Below, in pieces: positions 8,945 through 18,014 of a DNA stretch of 64,000 bases. Position 1 is the first letter of the stretch; each line of letters opens with the position of its first letter. Both the position numbers and the translations under genes were made by a program. The notes under the pieces are model-generated. The model searched no databases. It was not told the origin of the DNA and was given only the letters and a program-made list of their open reading frames with translations. The stretch spans positions 620,001 to 684,000 of the forward strand of contig NZ_BAAAOH010000001.1 in the NCBI RefSeq assembly GCF_039530225.1, in the 5' to 3' direction. This DNA comes from Microbacterium pumilum. GTDB lineage: Bacteria; Actinomycetota; Actinomycetes; Actinomycetales; Microbacteriaceae.

Positions 8945-9957
8945 CAGTCCCGCTGCGTTTCGGATACAAGGCATCGGCGGAGCAGTTCGGGCCGAATGAG
9001 CTGCTCGATTTCGCCATCCTCGCCGAAGAGGTGGGATTCGACTCGGTCTTCATCTCGGACCACCTGCAGCCGTGGCTGCACGAGGGCGGGCATGCCCCCG
9101 CGTCGGTTCCCTGGCTGGGAGCGCTCGGCGCACGCACGTCGAAGGTGCTGATCGGAACGTCGGTGCTCACGCCCACGTTCCGCTACAACCCGACCGTCGT
9201 GGCACAGGACTTCGCGACGCTCGGCGTGATGTTCCCGCGGCGTGTGATCCTCGGCGTCGGCACCGGCGAGGCGCTCAATGAAGCCAACCTCGGGATCGAG
9301 TGGCCCGATCCGCCGGAGCGGTTCCAGCGGCTCAAAGAGGCGATCGAGCTGATCCGGCTGCTGTGGGCGGATGATCGTGTGACCTACGAGGGCAAGTACT
9401 ACACGGCGCGCAACATCACGATCTACGACAAGCACGACGACCACCCGGTGCCGATCTACATCGGCGCCGCCGGCCCTGCCGCCACGCGTCTGGCCGGCAG
9501 GATCGCCGACGGATTCATCACGACGAGCGGCAAGAAGCCCGGGCTGTACACCGAGACTCTCCTGCCTGCGCTCCACGACGGGCTGCAGAAGGCAGGGCGC
9601 ACGGCCGACGACGTCGACACGCTGATCGAGATCAAGGTCTCGCTCGAAGACGACAAGGATGTCGCGCGCGACAAGACGCGCTTCTGGGCGCCGCTCGCGC
9701 TGTCCCCTGAAGAGAAGATGGGAGTCGACGACCCCATCGAGATGCAGCGGCTCGGCGAGCAGCTGCCCATCGAACGTGCTGCGTCGCGGTTCATCGTCTC
9801 GGACGACCCTGATGAGCACGTCGAACGCATCGGCTGGTACATCGACCTCGGCTTCCGGCATCTGGTGTTCCATGACCCCGGTGACGACCAGGCGGGCTTC
9901 CTCCGTCGCTACGGTGAGGAGATCCTGCCGCGACTGCGGGCACGGTACGGCGCGTGA
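8941..9957 (+). CDS. fgd: F420-dependent glucose-6-phosphate dehydrogenase-like oxidoreductase
   Basis: 338-aa luciferase-like TIM-barrel protein of the Fgd group. FGYKASAEQF at the N-terminus, SDHLQPW at about 40-46, GTGEALNE near 101-108 and GPAATRLAGRIADGFIT near 180 are features of the Fgd branch. Fgd oxidises glucose 6-phosphate to 6-phosphogluconolactone and supplies reduced F420 in the cytoplasm. ATGA overlap with the monooxygenase and GTGA overlap with cofC place it in the F420 operon. A related F420-dependent sugar or alcohol dehydrogenase remains possible. Confidence 0.88.
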   Translation: MTVPLRFGYKASAEQFGPNELLDFAILAEEVGFDSVFISDHLQPWLHEGGHAPASVPWLGALGARTSKVLIGTSVLTPTFRYNPTVVAQDFATLGVMFPRRVILGVGTGEALNEANLGIEWPDPPERFQRLKEAIELIRLLWADDRVTYEGKYYTARNITIYDKHDDHPVPIYIGAAGPAATRLAGRIADGFITTSGKKPGLYTETLLPALHDGLQKAGRTADDVDTLIEIKVSLEDDKDVARDKTRFWAPLALSPEEKMGVDDPIEMQRLGEQLPIERAASRFIVSDDPDEHVERIGWYIDLGFRHLVFHDPGDDQAGFLRRYGEEILPRLRARYGA

Positions 9958-10577
9958 CGGGGCGGATCTGGACCGTCGTCATCCCTGTGAAGCCGTCGGT
10001 TCGTAGCAAGTCCCGGCTGGACGTGCCCGGCATGGATCGCGTAGCCCTGGCACGCGCGATCGCCATCGACACGATCGCCGCGGCGGCCGCATGCGAATCG
10101 GTCGCACAGGTCGTCGTCGTGACGGATGACGGCGGCGTGGTCCTGCAAGCCGTAGACATCCCCGGGCTCCGTTTCGTGGCGGACGACGACGCCGGAGGAC
10201 TGGATGCGGCCGTCGCCGTGGGCGCGGAGAAGGCGGACGGGACACCGCGCGCCGCCCTGCTCGGCGACCTCCCCGCGCTGCGCCCGAGCGATCTCGCTCT
10301 TGCGCTCGATGCGGCGGCATCCGTCGACCGGGCTGTCGTCGCCGATGCGGAGGGCACCGGCTCGACCCTCGTCACGGCCCGCGCGGGAGTCTCATGGCTC
10401 TCGTCGTTCGGCGACGGGTCGTTCGCACGCCACGTCGAGCTTGGTTTCGAACCGCTAGAAATTCCGGATGCCTCGACCCTGCGCCGCGACGTGGACACCG
10501 CCGATCAGCTCGATGCGGCGGCGAGGCTCGGCCTGGGTCCCCGCACGGCCGCACTGGTTGCGGCGCGAAGGCGCTGA
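9954..10577 (+). CDS. cofC: 2-phospho-L-lactate/phosphoenolpyruvate guanylyltransferase (CofC/FbiD)
   Basis: 207-aa nucleotidyltransferase that activates phosphoenolpyruvate or phospholactate with GTP for F420 side-chain assembly. Family landmarks are the N-terminal VVIPVKPSVRSKSRL loop, LGDLPALRP (metal-binding Asp), GTGSTLVTAR and VDTADQLDAAARLGLG. Its GTG start overlaps the fgd stop. The likely partner is CofD encoded at 15947-16927. A CofE/FbiB glutamate ligase is not in the window. Confidence 0.9.
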   Translation: MTGRIWTVVIPVKPSVRSKSRLDVPGMDRVALARAIAIDTIAAAAACESVAQVVVVTDDGGVVLQAVDIPGLRFVADDDAGGLDAAVAVGAEKADGTPRAALLGDLPALRPSDLALALDAAASVDRAVVADAEGTGSTLVTARAGVSWLSSFGDGSFARHVELGFEPLEIPDASTLRRDVDTADQLDAAARLGLGPRTAALVAARRR

Positions 10578-10655
10578 CCCGAGTCCTTGATCACCGTCGG
10601 CGGCGACTGGCCGGCGCTGCTGAAGCTCCCCATAGATGCGAATGTGCTGAAGCCG

Positions 10656-12149
10656 TCATTCCCGTTCAGGGATGAATCGGAGGGTCGCAGGCGGGTGTTC
10701 GATGTAGACCCGGCCGAGCGGGCTGGTCCATTCCAGGACCCCGCCCTCGAGTTGTCGTAACTGCCACGCGGTGTTGTGTTTCAGCGTGTGATGTCGCCGG
10801 CACAGGTGGGCCAGATTGCAGATGCTGGTTGCGCCGCCGTGTTGGTGATCGATGCTGTGGTCGATGTCGCATCGCCAGACCGGAGCGCGACAGCCGGGAA
10901 ACCGACAGTGTTCGTCGCGCGCCCGAAGATGGCGGACCTGCGCCTCGTTGGGGAACCTTCGCTCCACGGCGACGACGGCACCGCTGGTGCGATCGGTGAG
11001 GACCAGGTGCCACAGCGACGCGTTGCCGGCCATTCGCTGCGCGGTCTCGGAGTCGATCGGGCCGCGGCCGGTCAGACATGCTGACGGCCCGGCGTCGTCC
11101 CCGGCGAGGACGGACTGCGGGACGGTGATCTGCACGATGCCGCGGATCGCGTCGATCCCCTCACCACCGTCCGCATCGATGCCCTCCACGGTGGCGTGCC
11201 CCGTGAGCAGCAGGTCGCAGAGCATGTCGGCGCGAATCTGGTCCAAGGTCCTGACCGGCCTGATATCGCCAGCAACGGCAGTGGTGTCAGCACCGGTCGC
11301 GGCGATTGCAGCATCCGCCATCGCGGCACCCGCCCGCCCATCCGCCTTCGCAGCATCCGCCTTCGCGGCAGCAAGTTCGGCGGCAAGGATGATGCGCGCT
11401 TGCTGCGTGAGCCGGTCATAGATGCCGTGCGCCAGCACCGCGGGCAGCGGCACCAGCAGCTCCGCCATTCCGTCGTCGGTATCACGGACCTCCACTCGCC
11501 GACCGGCGCGCGCCTCGAGGTGGCGTTCCGTGAGACTGACCGGCTGCAAGTCCTCCGCGATCGCCTTGGCGATCACCCGCATCCGACTCGTCGTGAGATG
11601 CGCGGGCAGCTCGAGCATCATCCGCTCATAGTCGGCCCGGACTTCGCCGTCCATCAGCCGCGTGCCCTCGTCGATGATGACCTGCGCGTGCGCCCGCGAC
11701 ATCCCACCCGATCGCAGCTTCGAGAGCGAAGCTGCATAGAGATCCCGCAGAACCTGCGCGTCGTTCATGTGAGCCTGGACGGTGCGATCGCTCATACCGA
11801 CGGCGCACGCGAGCTCCGCCGCCATCGACCGCACCGCCAGATCGGTGTCGCGGCGGGACGAGCCATCAACGAGAGCCAGATCGAGCGCGTCGGCGAGGAT
11901 ACGCGCCTGCACCGCCTGCCATTTCGCGATCTGCGCGGCAGCGTCCTCCCACTCGCACAACAGCTGCTCGCGATGCGACACCCCGGCCAGATATCGCGCC
12001 ACGCCAGGCGTTATCGGCTCGTCGTCCCAGATGATGTCGGAATCTCGCGGCTCGGGATCGACGCCCCACGACTCCGCAACCTCCATCAGCCGTGCCCACT
12101 CCGCTTCGACGTCCTCCGCTTCGGGCGGGGAATCGAGGTTCGCTGACAT
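10656..12149 (-). CDS. DUF222 / HNH endonuclease (13E12 repeat family)
   Basis: 497 aa: an N-terminal DUF222 region with an Ala-rich stretch near residues 265-290, then a C-terminal HNH nuclease module (HCRFPGCRAP, DIDHSIDHQHGG, NLAHLCRRHHTLKH) with the metal-binding His and Asn in place. Such genes occur in many scattered copies in actinobacteria and may be remnants of selfish elements; their role is unknown. ATG at 12149; CATCAT lies 6 nt upstream. It stands alone between the F420 operon and a permease. Confidence 0.85.
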   Translation of the reverse strand: MSANLDSPPEAEDVEAEWARLMEVAESWGVDPEPRDSDIIWDDEPITPGVARYLAGVSHREQLLCEWEDAAAQIAKWQAVQARILADALDLALVDGSSRRDTDLAVRSMAAELACAVGMSDRTVQAHMNDAQVLRDLYAASLSKLRSGGMSRAHAQVIIDEGTRLMDGEVRADYERMMLELPAHLTTSRMRVIAKAIAEDLQPVSLTERHLEARAGRRVEVRDTDDGMAELLVPLPAVLAHGIYDRLTQQARIILAAELAAAKADAAKADGRAGAAMADAAIAATGADTTAVAGDIRPVRTLDQIRADMLCDLLLTGHATVEGIDADGGEGIDAIRGIVQITVPQSVLAGDDAGPSACLTGRGPIDSETAQRMAGNASLWHLVLTDRTSGAVVAVERRFPNEAQVRHLRARDEHCRFPGCRAPVWRCDIDHSIDHQHGGATSICNLAHLCRRHHTLKHNTAWQLRQLEGGVLEWTSPLGRVYIEHPPATLRFIPERE

Positions 12150-12200
12150 GACCCAATGATGGCACCAACCTCAGACATTGATTCGATGATATGAGGCCGA

Positions 12201-12228
12201 ATGACACAAATTGAACGCCCAATATAAG
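12201..12228 (+). promoter_or_regulatory. Candidate promoter upstream of the permease gene
   Basis: This short AT-rich island in otherwise GC-rich DNA carries ATGACA at 12201-12206 and TATAAG at 12223-12228 with a 16-base spacer. It fits a housekeeping promoter reading toward the permease at 12355, giving a leader of about 120 bases. Confidence 0.4.
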
Positions 12229-12354
12229 AATGCACGTTCTACGCGACGCTGTACACGCGGGATCATTCCCGGGACCCATCGACTCGAATACCTCCGCCCG
12301 ACGTCACCTGTCGCCCGCGGGGCGGAATGCGCGTCACAGAAGAATCCGCAGAGG

Positions 12355-13515
12355 ATGGATGTCGTGAGACTCGCGGTGATCGGCGGCATCCTGCTCCTCG
12401 TCGGCGGCGCCGCCGTGGCCGTCGGGATCCTGCCCGCATCCGATGCGCTCATGGTCGCCGACCGAGTATGGCCGATCCTGCTGTTCGTCGTCGCCATCAC
12501 GATCGTGGCCGAGTTCGCGGCGTTCGCGGGCGTGTTCGATGTCGCGGCGGATTTCCTCGCCCGTCTCGCGCGAGGCCGTACGTGGTTGCTGTGGATTCTC
12601 ATCGTCGTCCTGGCTGTCGTGGTGACGTCGTTCCTGTCGCTGGACACGACCGCTGTGCTCCTCACCCCGGTCGTCGTGGCGGTGGCGCGCACCCATCGAC
12701 TCGAGGTGCTGCCGTTCGCGTTCACGACGGTCTGGCTCGCGAACACGGCGTCCCTGGTGCTGCCCGTCTCCAATCTCACGAACCTCCTCGCTGTCGAGCG
12801 GCTCGACATCAGTCCCCTGGCCTTCGTGCTGACGCTCGGTCCGTCGGCGCTGATCGCGATCGTGGTGACGGTGCTGCTGCTCTGGATCGTCCATCGACGT
12901 GCGCTTCGCGGCACCTACGCTCCCGCGCCCCGTCCGGAGATCTCCGATCGCCTCCAGCTGATGGTGACGGCGGCGGTGGTCGTCGTCCTCCTGCCGCTGC
13001 TGGTGAGCGGCATCCCGCCGTGGATTCCCGCGCTGGCGGCAGCGGCACTGCTGCTGGGCGTATTCCTGTGGCGATCGCCGCGGGCGGTGCGGGTGGCACT
13101 CGTGCCCTGGCAGCTCGTGGTGTTCGCATCCGGACTGTTCCTCGCGGTCGCCGCGCTGGAGGCGGCCGGCTCGCGAGCTCTCCTGGATGTCGTGGCCGGC
13201 GCAGGCGAGGATCTCTCCTCGCTCTGGCAGCTCGCAGGCGTCGGGATGCTGGGAGCCAACGCCGTGAACAACCTGCCGGCGTATCTGGCACTCGAGTCCG
13301 TCGCAGACTCCCCCGCGCGGCTCGGGGCGCTCCTCACCGGCGTCAACGCCGGATCGCTCATCACGCCATGGGCATCGCTCGCCACACTCCTCTGGCACGA
13401 GCGCCTTCAAGCGGTCGGCATCGATGTGCCGTGGCGCCGCTACGTGGTGCTGGGACTCATCGTTGCGCCGCTCACGGTCGCGCTCGCCGTCATCCCGCTG
13501 GCGTCGCTCTCGTGA
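12355..13515 (+). CDS. SLC13 / ArsB-NhaD-type membrane permease
   Basis: 386-aa integral membrane protein with roughly ten hydrophobic segments and the ion-transporter fold of ArsB/SLC13. The motifs FLSLDTTAVLLTPVVVAVA (first half) and GANAVNNLPAYLAL ... LLTGVNAGSLITPWASLA (second half) are the paired re-entrant loops of this family. It probably moves an anion such as arsenite, or a dicarboxylate, out of or into the cell. ATG at 12355 is taken as start (GTG at 12364 is also possible). No arsenic genes are nearby, so the substrate is open. Confidence 0.8.
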   Translation: MDVVRLAVIGGILLLVGGAAVAVGILPASDALMVADRVWPILLFVVAITIVAEFAAFAGVFDVAADFLARLARGRTWLLWILIVVLAVVVTSFLSLDTTAVLLTPVVVAVARTHRLEVLPFAFTTVWLANTASLVLPVSNLTNLLAVERLDISPLAFVLTLGPSALIAIVVTVLLLWIVHRRALRGTYAPAPRPEISDRLQLMVTAAVVVVLLPLLVSGIPPWIPALAAAALLLGVFLWRSPRAVRVALVPWQLVVFASGLFLAVAALEAAGSRALLDVVAGAGEDLSSLWQLAGVGMLGANAVNNLPAYLALESVADSPARLGALLTGVNAGSLITPWASLATLLWHERLQAVGIDVPWRRYVVLGLIVAPLTVALAVIPLASLS

Positions 13516-13542
13516 ACGTGCTCACCGTGCCCACGCCTCACC

Positions 13543-13743
13543 TCATCCGCTGATGCCCGGCGAGAAGACGTCCTCGATCCGGCAGTCGAAGAGCCGGGCG
13601 ATGTGGAAGGCCAGCGGCAGCGAGGGGTCGAAGCGGCCACGCTCGATCGAGACGATGGTCTGGCGCGAAACGCCCAGCTGCTCGGCGAGCTGGGCCTGCG
13701 ACCAGCCGCGCTCCGCGCGTCGGCGCACGAGGTCGTTCTGCAC
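13543..13743 (-). CDS. Small XRE-family transcriptional regulator (YgzD type)
   Basis: 66-aa protein that is almost entirely a helix-turn-helix (RRRAERGWSQAQLAEQLGVSRQTIVSIERGRFDPSLPLAFHIARLF, here read in parts). GTG at 13743 overlaps the TAG stop of the membrane protein gene by one base, so the two are co-translated. Such tiny regulators commonly repress their own operon with a small membrane protein. The paired operator at 14199-14252 is a plausible binding site. Confidence 0.85.
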   Translation of the reverse strand: MQNDLVRRRAERGWSQAQLAEQLGVSRQTIVSIERGRFDPSLPLAFHIARLFDCRIEDVFSPGISG

Positions 13744-14183
13744 TACGACGCCCGAGCCCGGATCACGAGGTAGCGCGCGCCGACGTCCGCGACCGCGAGT
13801 GCGAGCAGTCCGAGCAGGGCCACCGCGGCCTGGAGCTCGAACCGCGTGATCAGCAGCACGGCTGCGCCGAGCGTCATGGCAACGAGCAGGTCGAGGAACG
13901 TCTCGGCGCCGGCGCGCAGCATCCACTGCACCTCGACGCTCTGCTCACCGTGCGCGTCGACGACGATCGTGTTGCGCGAGACGAAGAGCTTGTGACCCAA
14001 GGCGAACGCGGGGTAGGCCGCGCAGAGCGCCCCGATCCCGAACGCGAGCCAGAAGTCGGGCTGGTTGGTGACGCCGACGATGGCAGCGACGATGGATGTG
14101 GCGATCACGCCGAAGACCACGGCGAGGATGTAGTACGAGGCCGGCGCTCGTCGCACCTGCCGCGGCGGGTCCGCCGGGACCAT
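13743..14183 (-). CDS. Small membrane protein paired with XRE regulator (DUF2178-like)
   Basis: 146-aa protein with four hydrophobic segments (about 16-36, 43-62, 90-108 and 115-135). Its arrangement, immediately before and overlapping a ~66-aa XRE regulator, is that of DUF2178-type regulator/membrane pairs. ATG at 14183 is preceded by GGAGG six bases upstream. The role is unknown, and the family assignment rests on layout and topology. Confidence 0.7.
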   Translation of the reverse strand: MVPADPPRQVRRAPASYYILAVVFGVIATSIVAAIVGVTNQPDFWLAFGIGALCAAYPAFALGHKLFVSRNTIVVDAHGEQSVEVQWMLRAGAETFLDLLVAMTLGAAVLLITRFELQAAVALLGLLALAVADVGARYLVIRARAS

Positions 14184-14198
14184 CGGCCACCTCCAGAA

Positions 14199-14252
14199 GT
14201 AAAGTGTGCTTGTCTTCGATGGAAGTAAAGCACGCTTTACATCCATCGTCAA
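14199..14252 (-). promoter_or_regulatory. Promoter with paired operators for the membrane protein/XRE operon
   Basis: On the minus strand, TTGACG (14252-14247) and TTTACT (14229-14224) are separated by 17 bases. A near-perfect palindrome GTAAAGC-AC-GCTTTAC (14225-14240) covers the -10 and part of the spacer. A second, partial copy GTAAAGTGTGCTT begins 26 bases away at 14199. Placement over the promoter suggests autorepression by the XRE protein encoded by the operon. Confidence 0.6.
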
Positions 14253-14327
14253 CACACGATCGATTCGGACCACAGAAGTCGGGTGCGCGCCACGGCCGAT
14301 AGGCAGGCTCTTTGCAGAGGGGGGACC

Positions 14328-15194
14328 ATGATCGCAGCGCTCAACGGGCTCGTCGACCTCATCGAGGATCAGCTCACCGATGAGATCGACGTCGCGGGCC
14401 TCGCGAACAGTGCCGGCACCACGGAGTATCACCTGCGCCGGATGTTCTCGTCGCTCGCCGGGATGCCGCTGTCGGAGTACATCCGACGACGGCGGATGTC
14501 GGTCGCGGCGGCAGACATCCTCGGCGACGGTGATCTGTTGGGCATCGCTGTGCGCTACGGCCACGGCTCTGCCGAGGCGTTCGGCCGGGCATTCCGGGCC
14601 GTGCACGGCGCCGGCCCCGGCGACGTGCGCCGAGACGGTGGTCCCCTTCGCATTCAACCGCAGCTCAGGTTCCGCCTGACCGTAGAAGGGAACACCACGA
14701 TGGACACTCGCATCGCGGACCGACCGGCATTCCGACTCATCGGCCACGCTGCGCGGGTGCCGCTCATCCATGAGGGCGTCAACCCCCACATCCAGGCGCA
14801 CATAGCGGCGATGCCGGCAGCCGAGCACGGCCGGCTGAAGGAGCTGAGCAACACCGAGCCGGCCGGCCTTCTCCAGGTGAGCGCGGAAGTCGACCCCGAC
14901 TACACCGAGGGCAGCGAGCTCACCTACCTGCACGGCGTCGCCGTCAGCAACGCCACGCCGGTACCGGCCGACCTCGACGAGATCGAGGTCGGTGCCGGCT
15001 CGTGGGCGGTGTTCCGCACCGCGGGCCCCTACCCGGCGGCCCTGCAGTCCACCTGGGCCGCGACGGCGACGGACTGGTTCCCCTCCCACCCGTGGCGGCT
15101 GCGCCCGGGTCCCTCGATGGTCGCGGTCCTCGATCGTGCACCGGACTTCAGCACGGCGACCTGCGAGCTGTGGCTGCCGGTCGAGCGGGCATAG
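14328..15194 (+). CDS. AraC-family regulator with GyrI-like effector domain
   Basis: 288 aa. The first ~110 residues are an AraC/XylS DNA-binding domain (two HTH units, EYHLRRMFSSLAGMPLSEYIRRRR). Residues ~125-288 form a GyrI/SOUL-type ligand-binding domain ending with the usual ELWLPVE strand. Such regulators bind small hydrophobic compounds. ATG at 14328 follows GAGGGGGG. It is divergent from the XRE pair, which may share the intergenic region. Confidence 0.85.
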   Translation: MIAALNGLVDLIEDQLTDEIDVAGLANSAGTTEYHLRRMFSSLAGMPLSEYIRRRRMSVAAADILGDGDLLGIAVRYGHGSAEAFGRAFRAVHGAGPGDVRRDGGPLRIQPQLRFRLTVEGNTTMDTRIADRPAFRLIGHAARVPLIHEGVNPHIQAHIAAMPAAEHGRLKELSNTEPAGLLQVSAEVDPDYTEGSELTYLHGVAVSNATPVPADLDEIEVGAGSWAVFRTAGPYPAALQSTWAATATDWFPSHPWRLRPGPSMVAVLDRAPDFSTATCELWLPVERA

Positions 15195-15201
15195 TCGCGC
15201 G

Positions 15202-15945
15202 TCAGATCACCAGCAGGTACACCGCGCCGACCACCGTGAAGATGATCACGAGTCGCTCGAAGAGGACCTGGTCGATGCGGTCGGCGAACCACAGACCCAG
15301 CAGAGCTCCGCCCACCACGAGGGGCACGAGCACGAGATCGAGCAGCAGGCCCGGCACCGTGATGAGCCCGAGACCGACCGAGAACGGCACCTTCATGATG
15401 TTCACGATGGCGAAGAACCATGCCGCCGTGCCGAGGAACTCCTTCACCGAGAACCGCGATGCCAGGAAGTACATGGACATGACCGGCCCACCCGAGTTGG
15501 CCACCATCGTGGTGAAGCCGCCGAGCGTGCCGTACGACGCGGCGGCGATCCGATGCGATCCGCCGCTTGCGACCGTCTGCCCGATCCGCCGTCGCACCAG
15601 GGTCACGGCGATCACCACCAGGAGGATCACCCCGATCACCTTCCTCACCCATTCGTCGTCCGCAACGGCGAGGAACAGGATCCCCAGCGCGAGCCCGACG
15701 AGCACAGCCGGAGCCAGGCGAATCAGCACACGCCAGTTGGCGTGACGCCGGTAGGCGGTGATCGCGAACACGTCCGCGACGATCAGCAGCACGAGCAGCG
15801 CGCCGGTGGACTGCTTGGCCGGGAGGATCGCGGCGAAGATCGCCACCGAGACGGTCGTCACGCCCGGGATCGCCGTCTTCGACACTCCGACCGCGAACGC
15901 CGCGATCGCCAGCAGCGCCCACGCGAACCACGTGAGGTCGGGCAT
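15202..15945 (-). CDS. TauE/SafE-family sulfite exporter-like permease
   Basis: 247-aa membrane protein with about eight hydrophobic segments. The paired repeats FAVGVSKTAIPGVTTVSVAIFAA and GGFTTMVANSGGPVMSMYFL are the re-entrant motifs of the TauE/SafE family, which moves sulfite or organosulfonates. The start codon follows the cofD stop by one base, so it is co-transcribed with cofD. A functional link to F420 is not obvious. Confidence 0.85.
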   Translation of the reverse strand: MPDLTWFAWALLAIAAFAVGVSKTAIPGVTTVSVAIFAAILPAKQSTGALLVLLIVADVFAITAYRRHANWRVLIRLAPAVLVGLALGILFLAVADDEWVRKVIGVILLVVIAVTLVRRRIGQTVASGGSHRIAAASYGTLGGFTTMVANSGGPVMSMYFLASRFSVKEFLGTAAWFFAIVNIMKVPFSVGLGLITVPGLLLDLVLVPLVVGGALLGLWFADRIDQVLFERLVIIFTVVGAVYLLVI

Positions 15946-15946
15946 G

Positions 15947-16927
15947 TCAGACGCCCGCTGCCGACAGCGCCGCCTCAGCGAGGGCCGCGGAGTGCGCCTC
16001 GTCCTTCATCCACAGCGGTGCGACCAGAGTCCGGATGCCGCGCCCCTCGATCACGGACGCCGAATCCGCGTCTTCTTCGGCGACGAGCCAGGCGTCGAGC
16101 AGACCGCCCTGCGCGCGCGCGCCGTAGTGGGCTGCGACCGCCGACGCCGAGGTCTCCACGCCGATGGCGGAGAGGCAGACATCCGCCATCCCGCGAACCA
16201 CGCGCCCGCCGATGATCGGGGACACGCCGATGACACGCGCGGATGTCGCAGACAGCGCCTCCCGGACACCCGGCACGTCGAGGATCGGGCCGATCGAGAC
16301 AACGGGGTTGGACGGTGCGATGAGCACGACGTCGGCTCCGGTGATCGCGTCGGCGACACCGGGTGCCGCGGCGGCGGCCTCAATGCCCGGATTCTCGAAT
16401 CGCGCGGGATCGAGGGCTGCGCGATGGCGGGTCCACCACTCCTGGAAGTGGATGCGCGAGCCGTCGCGCAGCACCACGATCGTGTCGACCTCGTCGTCGG
16501 TCATCGGAAGCAGCCGCGCGCCGAGGGGCCAGCGGCGCGACATCCGCTCGATGACCCGCGTAGGTGTCAGCCCCTCGCGCAGCCATCCGGTTCGGGCGAG
16601 ATGGGTTCCGAGGTCGAGGTCGCCGAGGGTGAACCACGGCCAGCCCGCGCCCCACTCCTGCAGCTCGTGATTCACGCGCTCACTGTCGCCCTCGCGGCCC
16701 CAGCCCCGCCCGGCGTCGTTGACCCCGGCAAGGGCGTACACGATCGAGTCGACGTCGGGCTGAAGTCGCACCCCCGACAGCCACAGGTCATCGCCCGTGT
16801 TCACCACGACGGTGAGCGCATCCTCGGTGGTCGTGACACCGCGCCCCCGCAGAGCGGCACGTGCCCCGCGCACAAAGCGGGATCCGCCGACCCCGCCGGC
16901 GAGGACGACGATACGAGGGGTCGGCAT
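15947..16927 (-). CDS. cofD: 2-phospho-L-lactate transferase (CofD/FbiA)
   Basis: 326-aa enzyme that transfers the activated phospholactyl or phosphoenolpyruvyl group to FO during F420 assembly. Landmarks: VVLAGGVGGSRFVRGA, VNTGDD, QPDVDSIVYALAG, PMTDDEVDT, APSNPVVSIGPIL and SPIIGGRVV, all in order and at the usual length. TAGCCT sits six bases before the ATG (leaderless). It completes the fbiC-fgd-cofC set encoded 6 kb away on the other strand. Confidence 0.92.
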   Translation of the reverse strand: MPTPRIVVLAGGVGGSRFVRGARAALRGRGVTTTEDALTVVVNTGDDLWLSGVRLQPDVDSIVYALAGVNDAGRGWGREGDSERVNHELQEWGAGWPWFTLGDLDLGTHLARTGWLREGLTPTRVIERMSRRWPLGARLLPMTDDEVDTIVVLRDGSRIHFQEWWTRHRAALDPARFENPGIEAAAAAPGVADAITGADVVLIAPSNPVVSIGPILDVPGVREALSATSARVIGVSPIIGGRVVRGMADVCLSAIGVETSASAVAAHYGARAQGGLLDAWLVAEEDADSASVIEGRGIRTLVAPLWMKDEAHSAALAEAALSAAGV

Positions 16928-17004
16928 CGGTCCAGGCTATCCGCATCCGCTCGGTCGGCTGACGACGGCAGGGAGCGTCGAGGATGACCTCGCCGCCATT
17001 CGAC

Positions 17005-17805
17005 CTAGGGTGCGAACTCGTCCGCGGCGTGGGGCAGGGCGAACTTGGCGACCGCATCGATCAGCGCATCGACCGTCTGCTGATCGGCGATCACGTCGAC
17101 CGACAGTCCGGTTCGCCTGGCGTCCTTCGCGGTGCGGGGACCGATGGCGGCGATGAGGGTCTCCGGCGGCACATCGGGGAACTGTGCGCTCACCTGCTCG
17201 GCGACCGATCCGCTCGTGACGAGGATCGCGTTGATGCGCCCCGACCGGACATCCTCAGCGATGCGATCGGTCACCGGAACGCCGACCGTCCGGTACGCGA
17301 CGACGCTTCTGACGCGGTGACCCGCTTCCGACAGCATCCGAGTGAGCACCGGCTTCGCGATCTCGCTGCGAAGGGTCAGGATGTCGCGAGCCTCGGGTTC
17401 GAGAGCGATCATCTGCTCCGCCATCCCCGCCGCGGAGTTGTCACGCTCGGGCACGAGGTCGACGCGATAGCCGGCTGCGACCAACGCCGCTGCTGTGGTC
17501 TCGCCGACCGCGGCCACTCTGGTCGAGGAGGGGATGTTCGCACGGTAGGCGTAGAGCACATCGACGGTCGTGGCGCTGGTCACGGTGAGCCAGTCGAAGG
17601 CGCCGGACTCGAGATCCGCAAGCGCCTGCTCGAGCGTGGGCTGGTCATTCGTCGGCGCGAAGTTGATGAGCGGTGCGATGACCGGCACGGCACCCTCACG
17701 GCGCAGTGTTGCGGCAACGGAGTCCCCCCACGGTCCACCACGGGGCACCAGGACCCGCCATCCGGCGAGCGGTTTGGTGATCGTGTGCTGTGGGGCTGGG
17801 TTCAT
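17005..17805 (-). CDS. hemD: Uroporphyrinogen-III synthase
   Basis: 266-aa HemD-type protein with the two-domain layout of the family: VLVPRGGPWGDSVAATLRREG at the start, FDWLTVTSATTVDVL, VAAVGETTAAAL, AILVTSGSVAEQV and IAAIGPRTAKDARRTGL. It closes hydroxymethylbilane to uroporphyrinogen III in tetrapyrrole synthesis. ATG at 17805 is preferred over an upstream in-frame ATG because homology begins just after it. The usual neighbours hemC and hemB are absent. Confidence 0.85.
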   Translation of the reverse strand: MNPAPQHTITKPLAGWRVLVPRGGPWGDSVAATLRREGAVPVIAPLINFAPTNDQPTLEQALADLESGAFDWLTVTSATTVDVLYAYRANIPSSTRVAAVGETTAAALVAAGYRVDLVPERDNSAAGMAEQMIALEPEARDILTLRSEIAKPVLTRMLSEAGHRVRSVVAYRTVGVPVTDRIAEDVRSGRINAILVTSGSVAEQVSAQFPDVPPETLIAAIGPRTAKDARRTGLSVDVIADQQTVDALIDAVAKFALPHAADEFAP

Positions 17806-17961
17806 TGGAGTCGACTCTCGTGGGGCTGAGCCGGCCGCCCACGACGTTCGAGCAGCCGAAGCGCGTTCGAATCGGGTTCGCGCTGTCGGCAGCATCCGCA
17901 CCATTGCACTGCCTCACACCGAGCATACCTCGCGGAGGGCGTGCTGTCCGGTATGCACGAT

Positions 17962-18007
17962 GATCCGCGGCGGCAGAGCCGACACCCGTCGCCGCCGGGC
18001 GCGGATC
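17962..18007 (-). terminator. Hairpin after the envelope operon
   Basis: The arms GATCCGCG (17962-17969) and CGCGGATC (18000-18007) extend inward through GCGGC/GCCGC with a small bulge. It lies just beyond the stop of the last gene of the YtxH-holin-DUF3618 operon. No U-tract is present, so it is a candidate terminator or an mRNA-end structure only. Confidence 0.4.
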
Positions 18008-18014
18008 CGGGCGA

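Noticed and set aside
10656..12149. Homing endonuclease within a mobile intron or intein
   Set aside because: The HNH gene stands alone with no interrupted host gene and no intein splice motifs; it fits the scattered DUF222/13E12 family.
13743..15089. A long minus-strand frame extending the small membrane protein upstream
   Set aside because: Only the part after the ATG at 14183 has membrane segments and a ribosome site; the rest lies opposite the AraC-GyrI gene.
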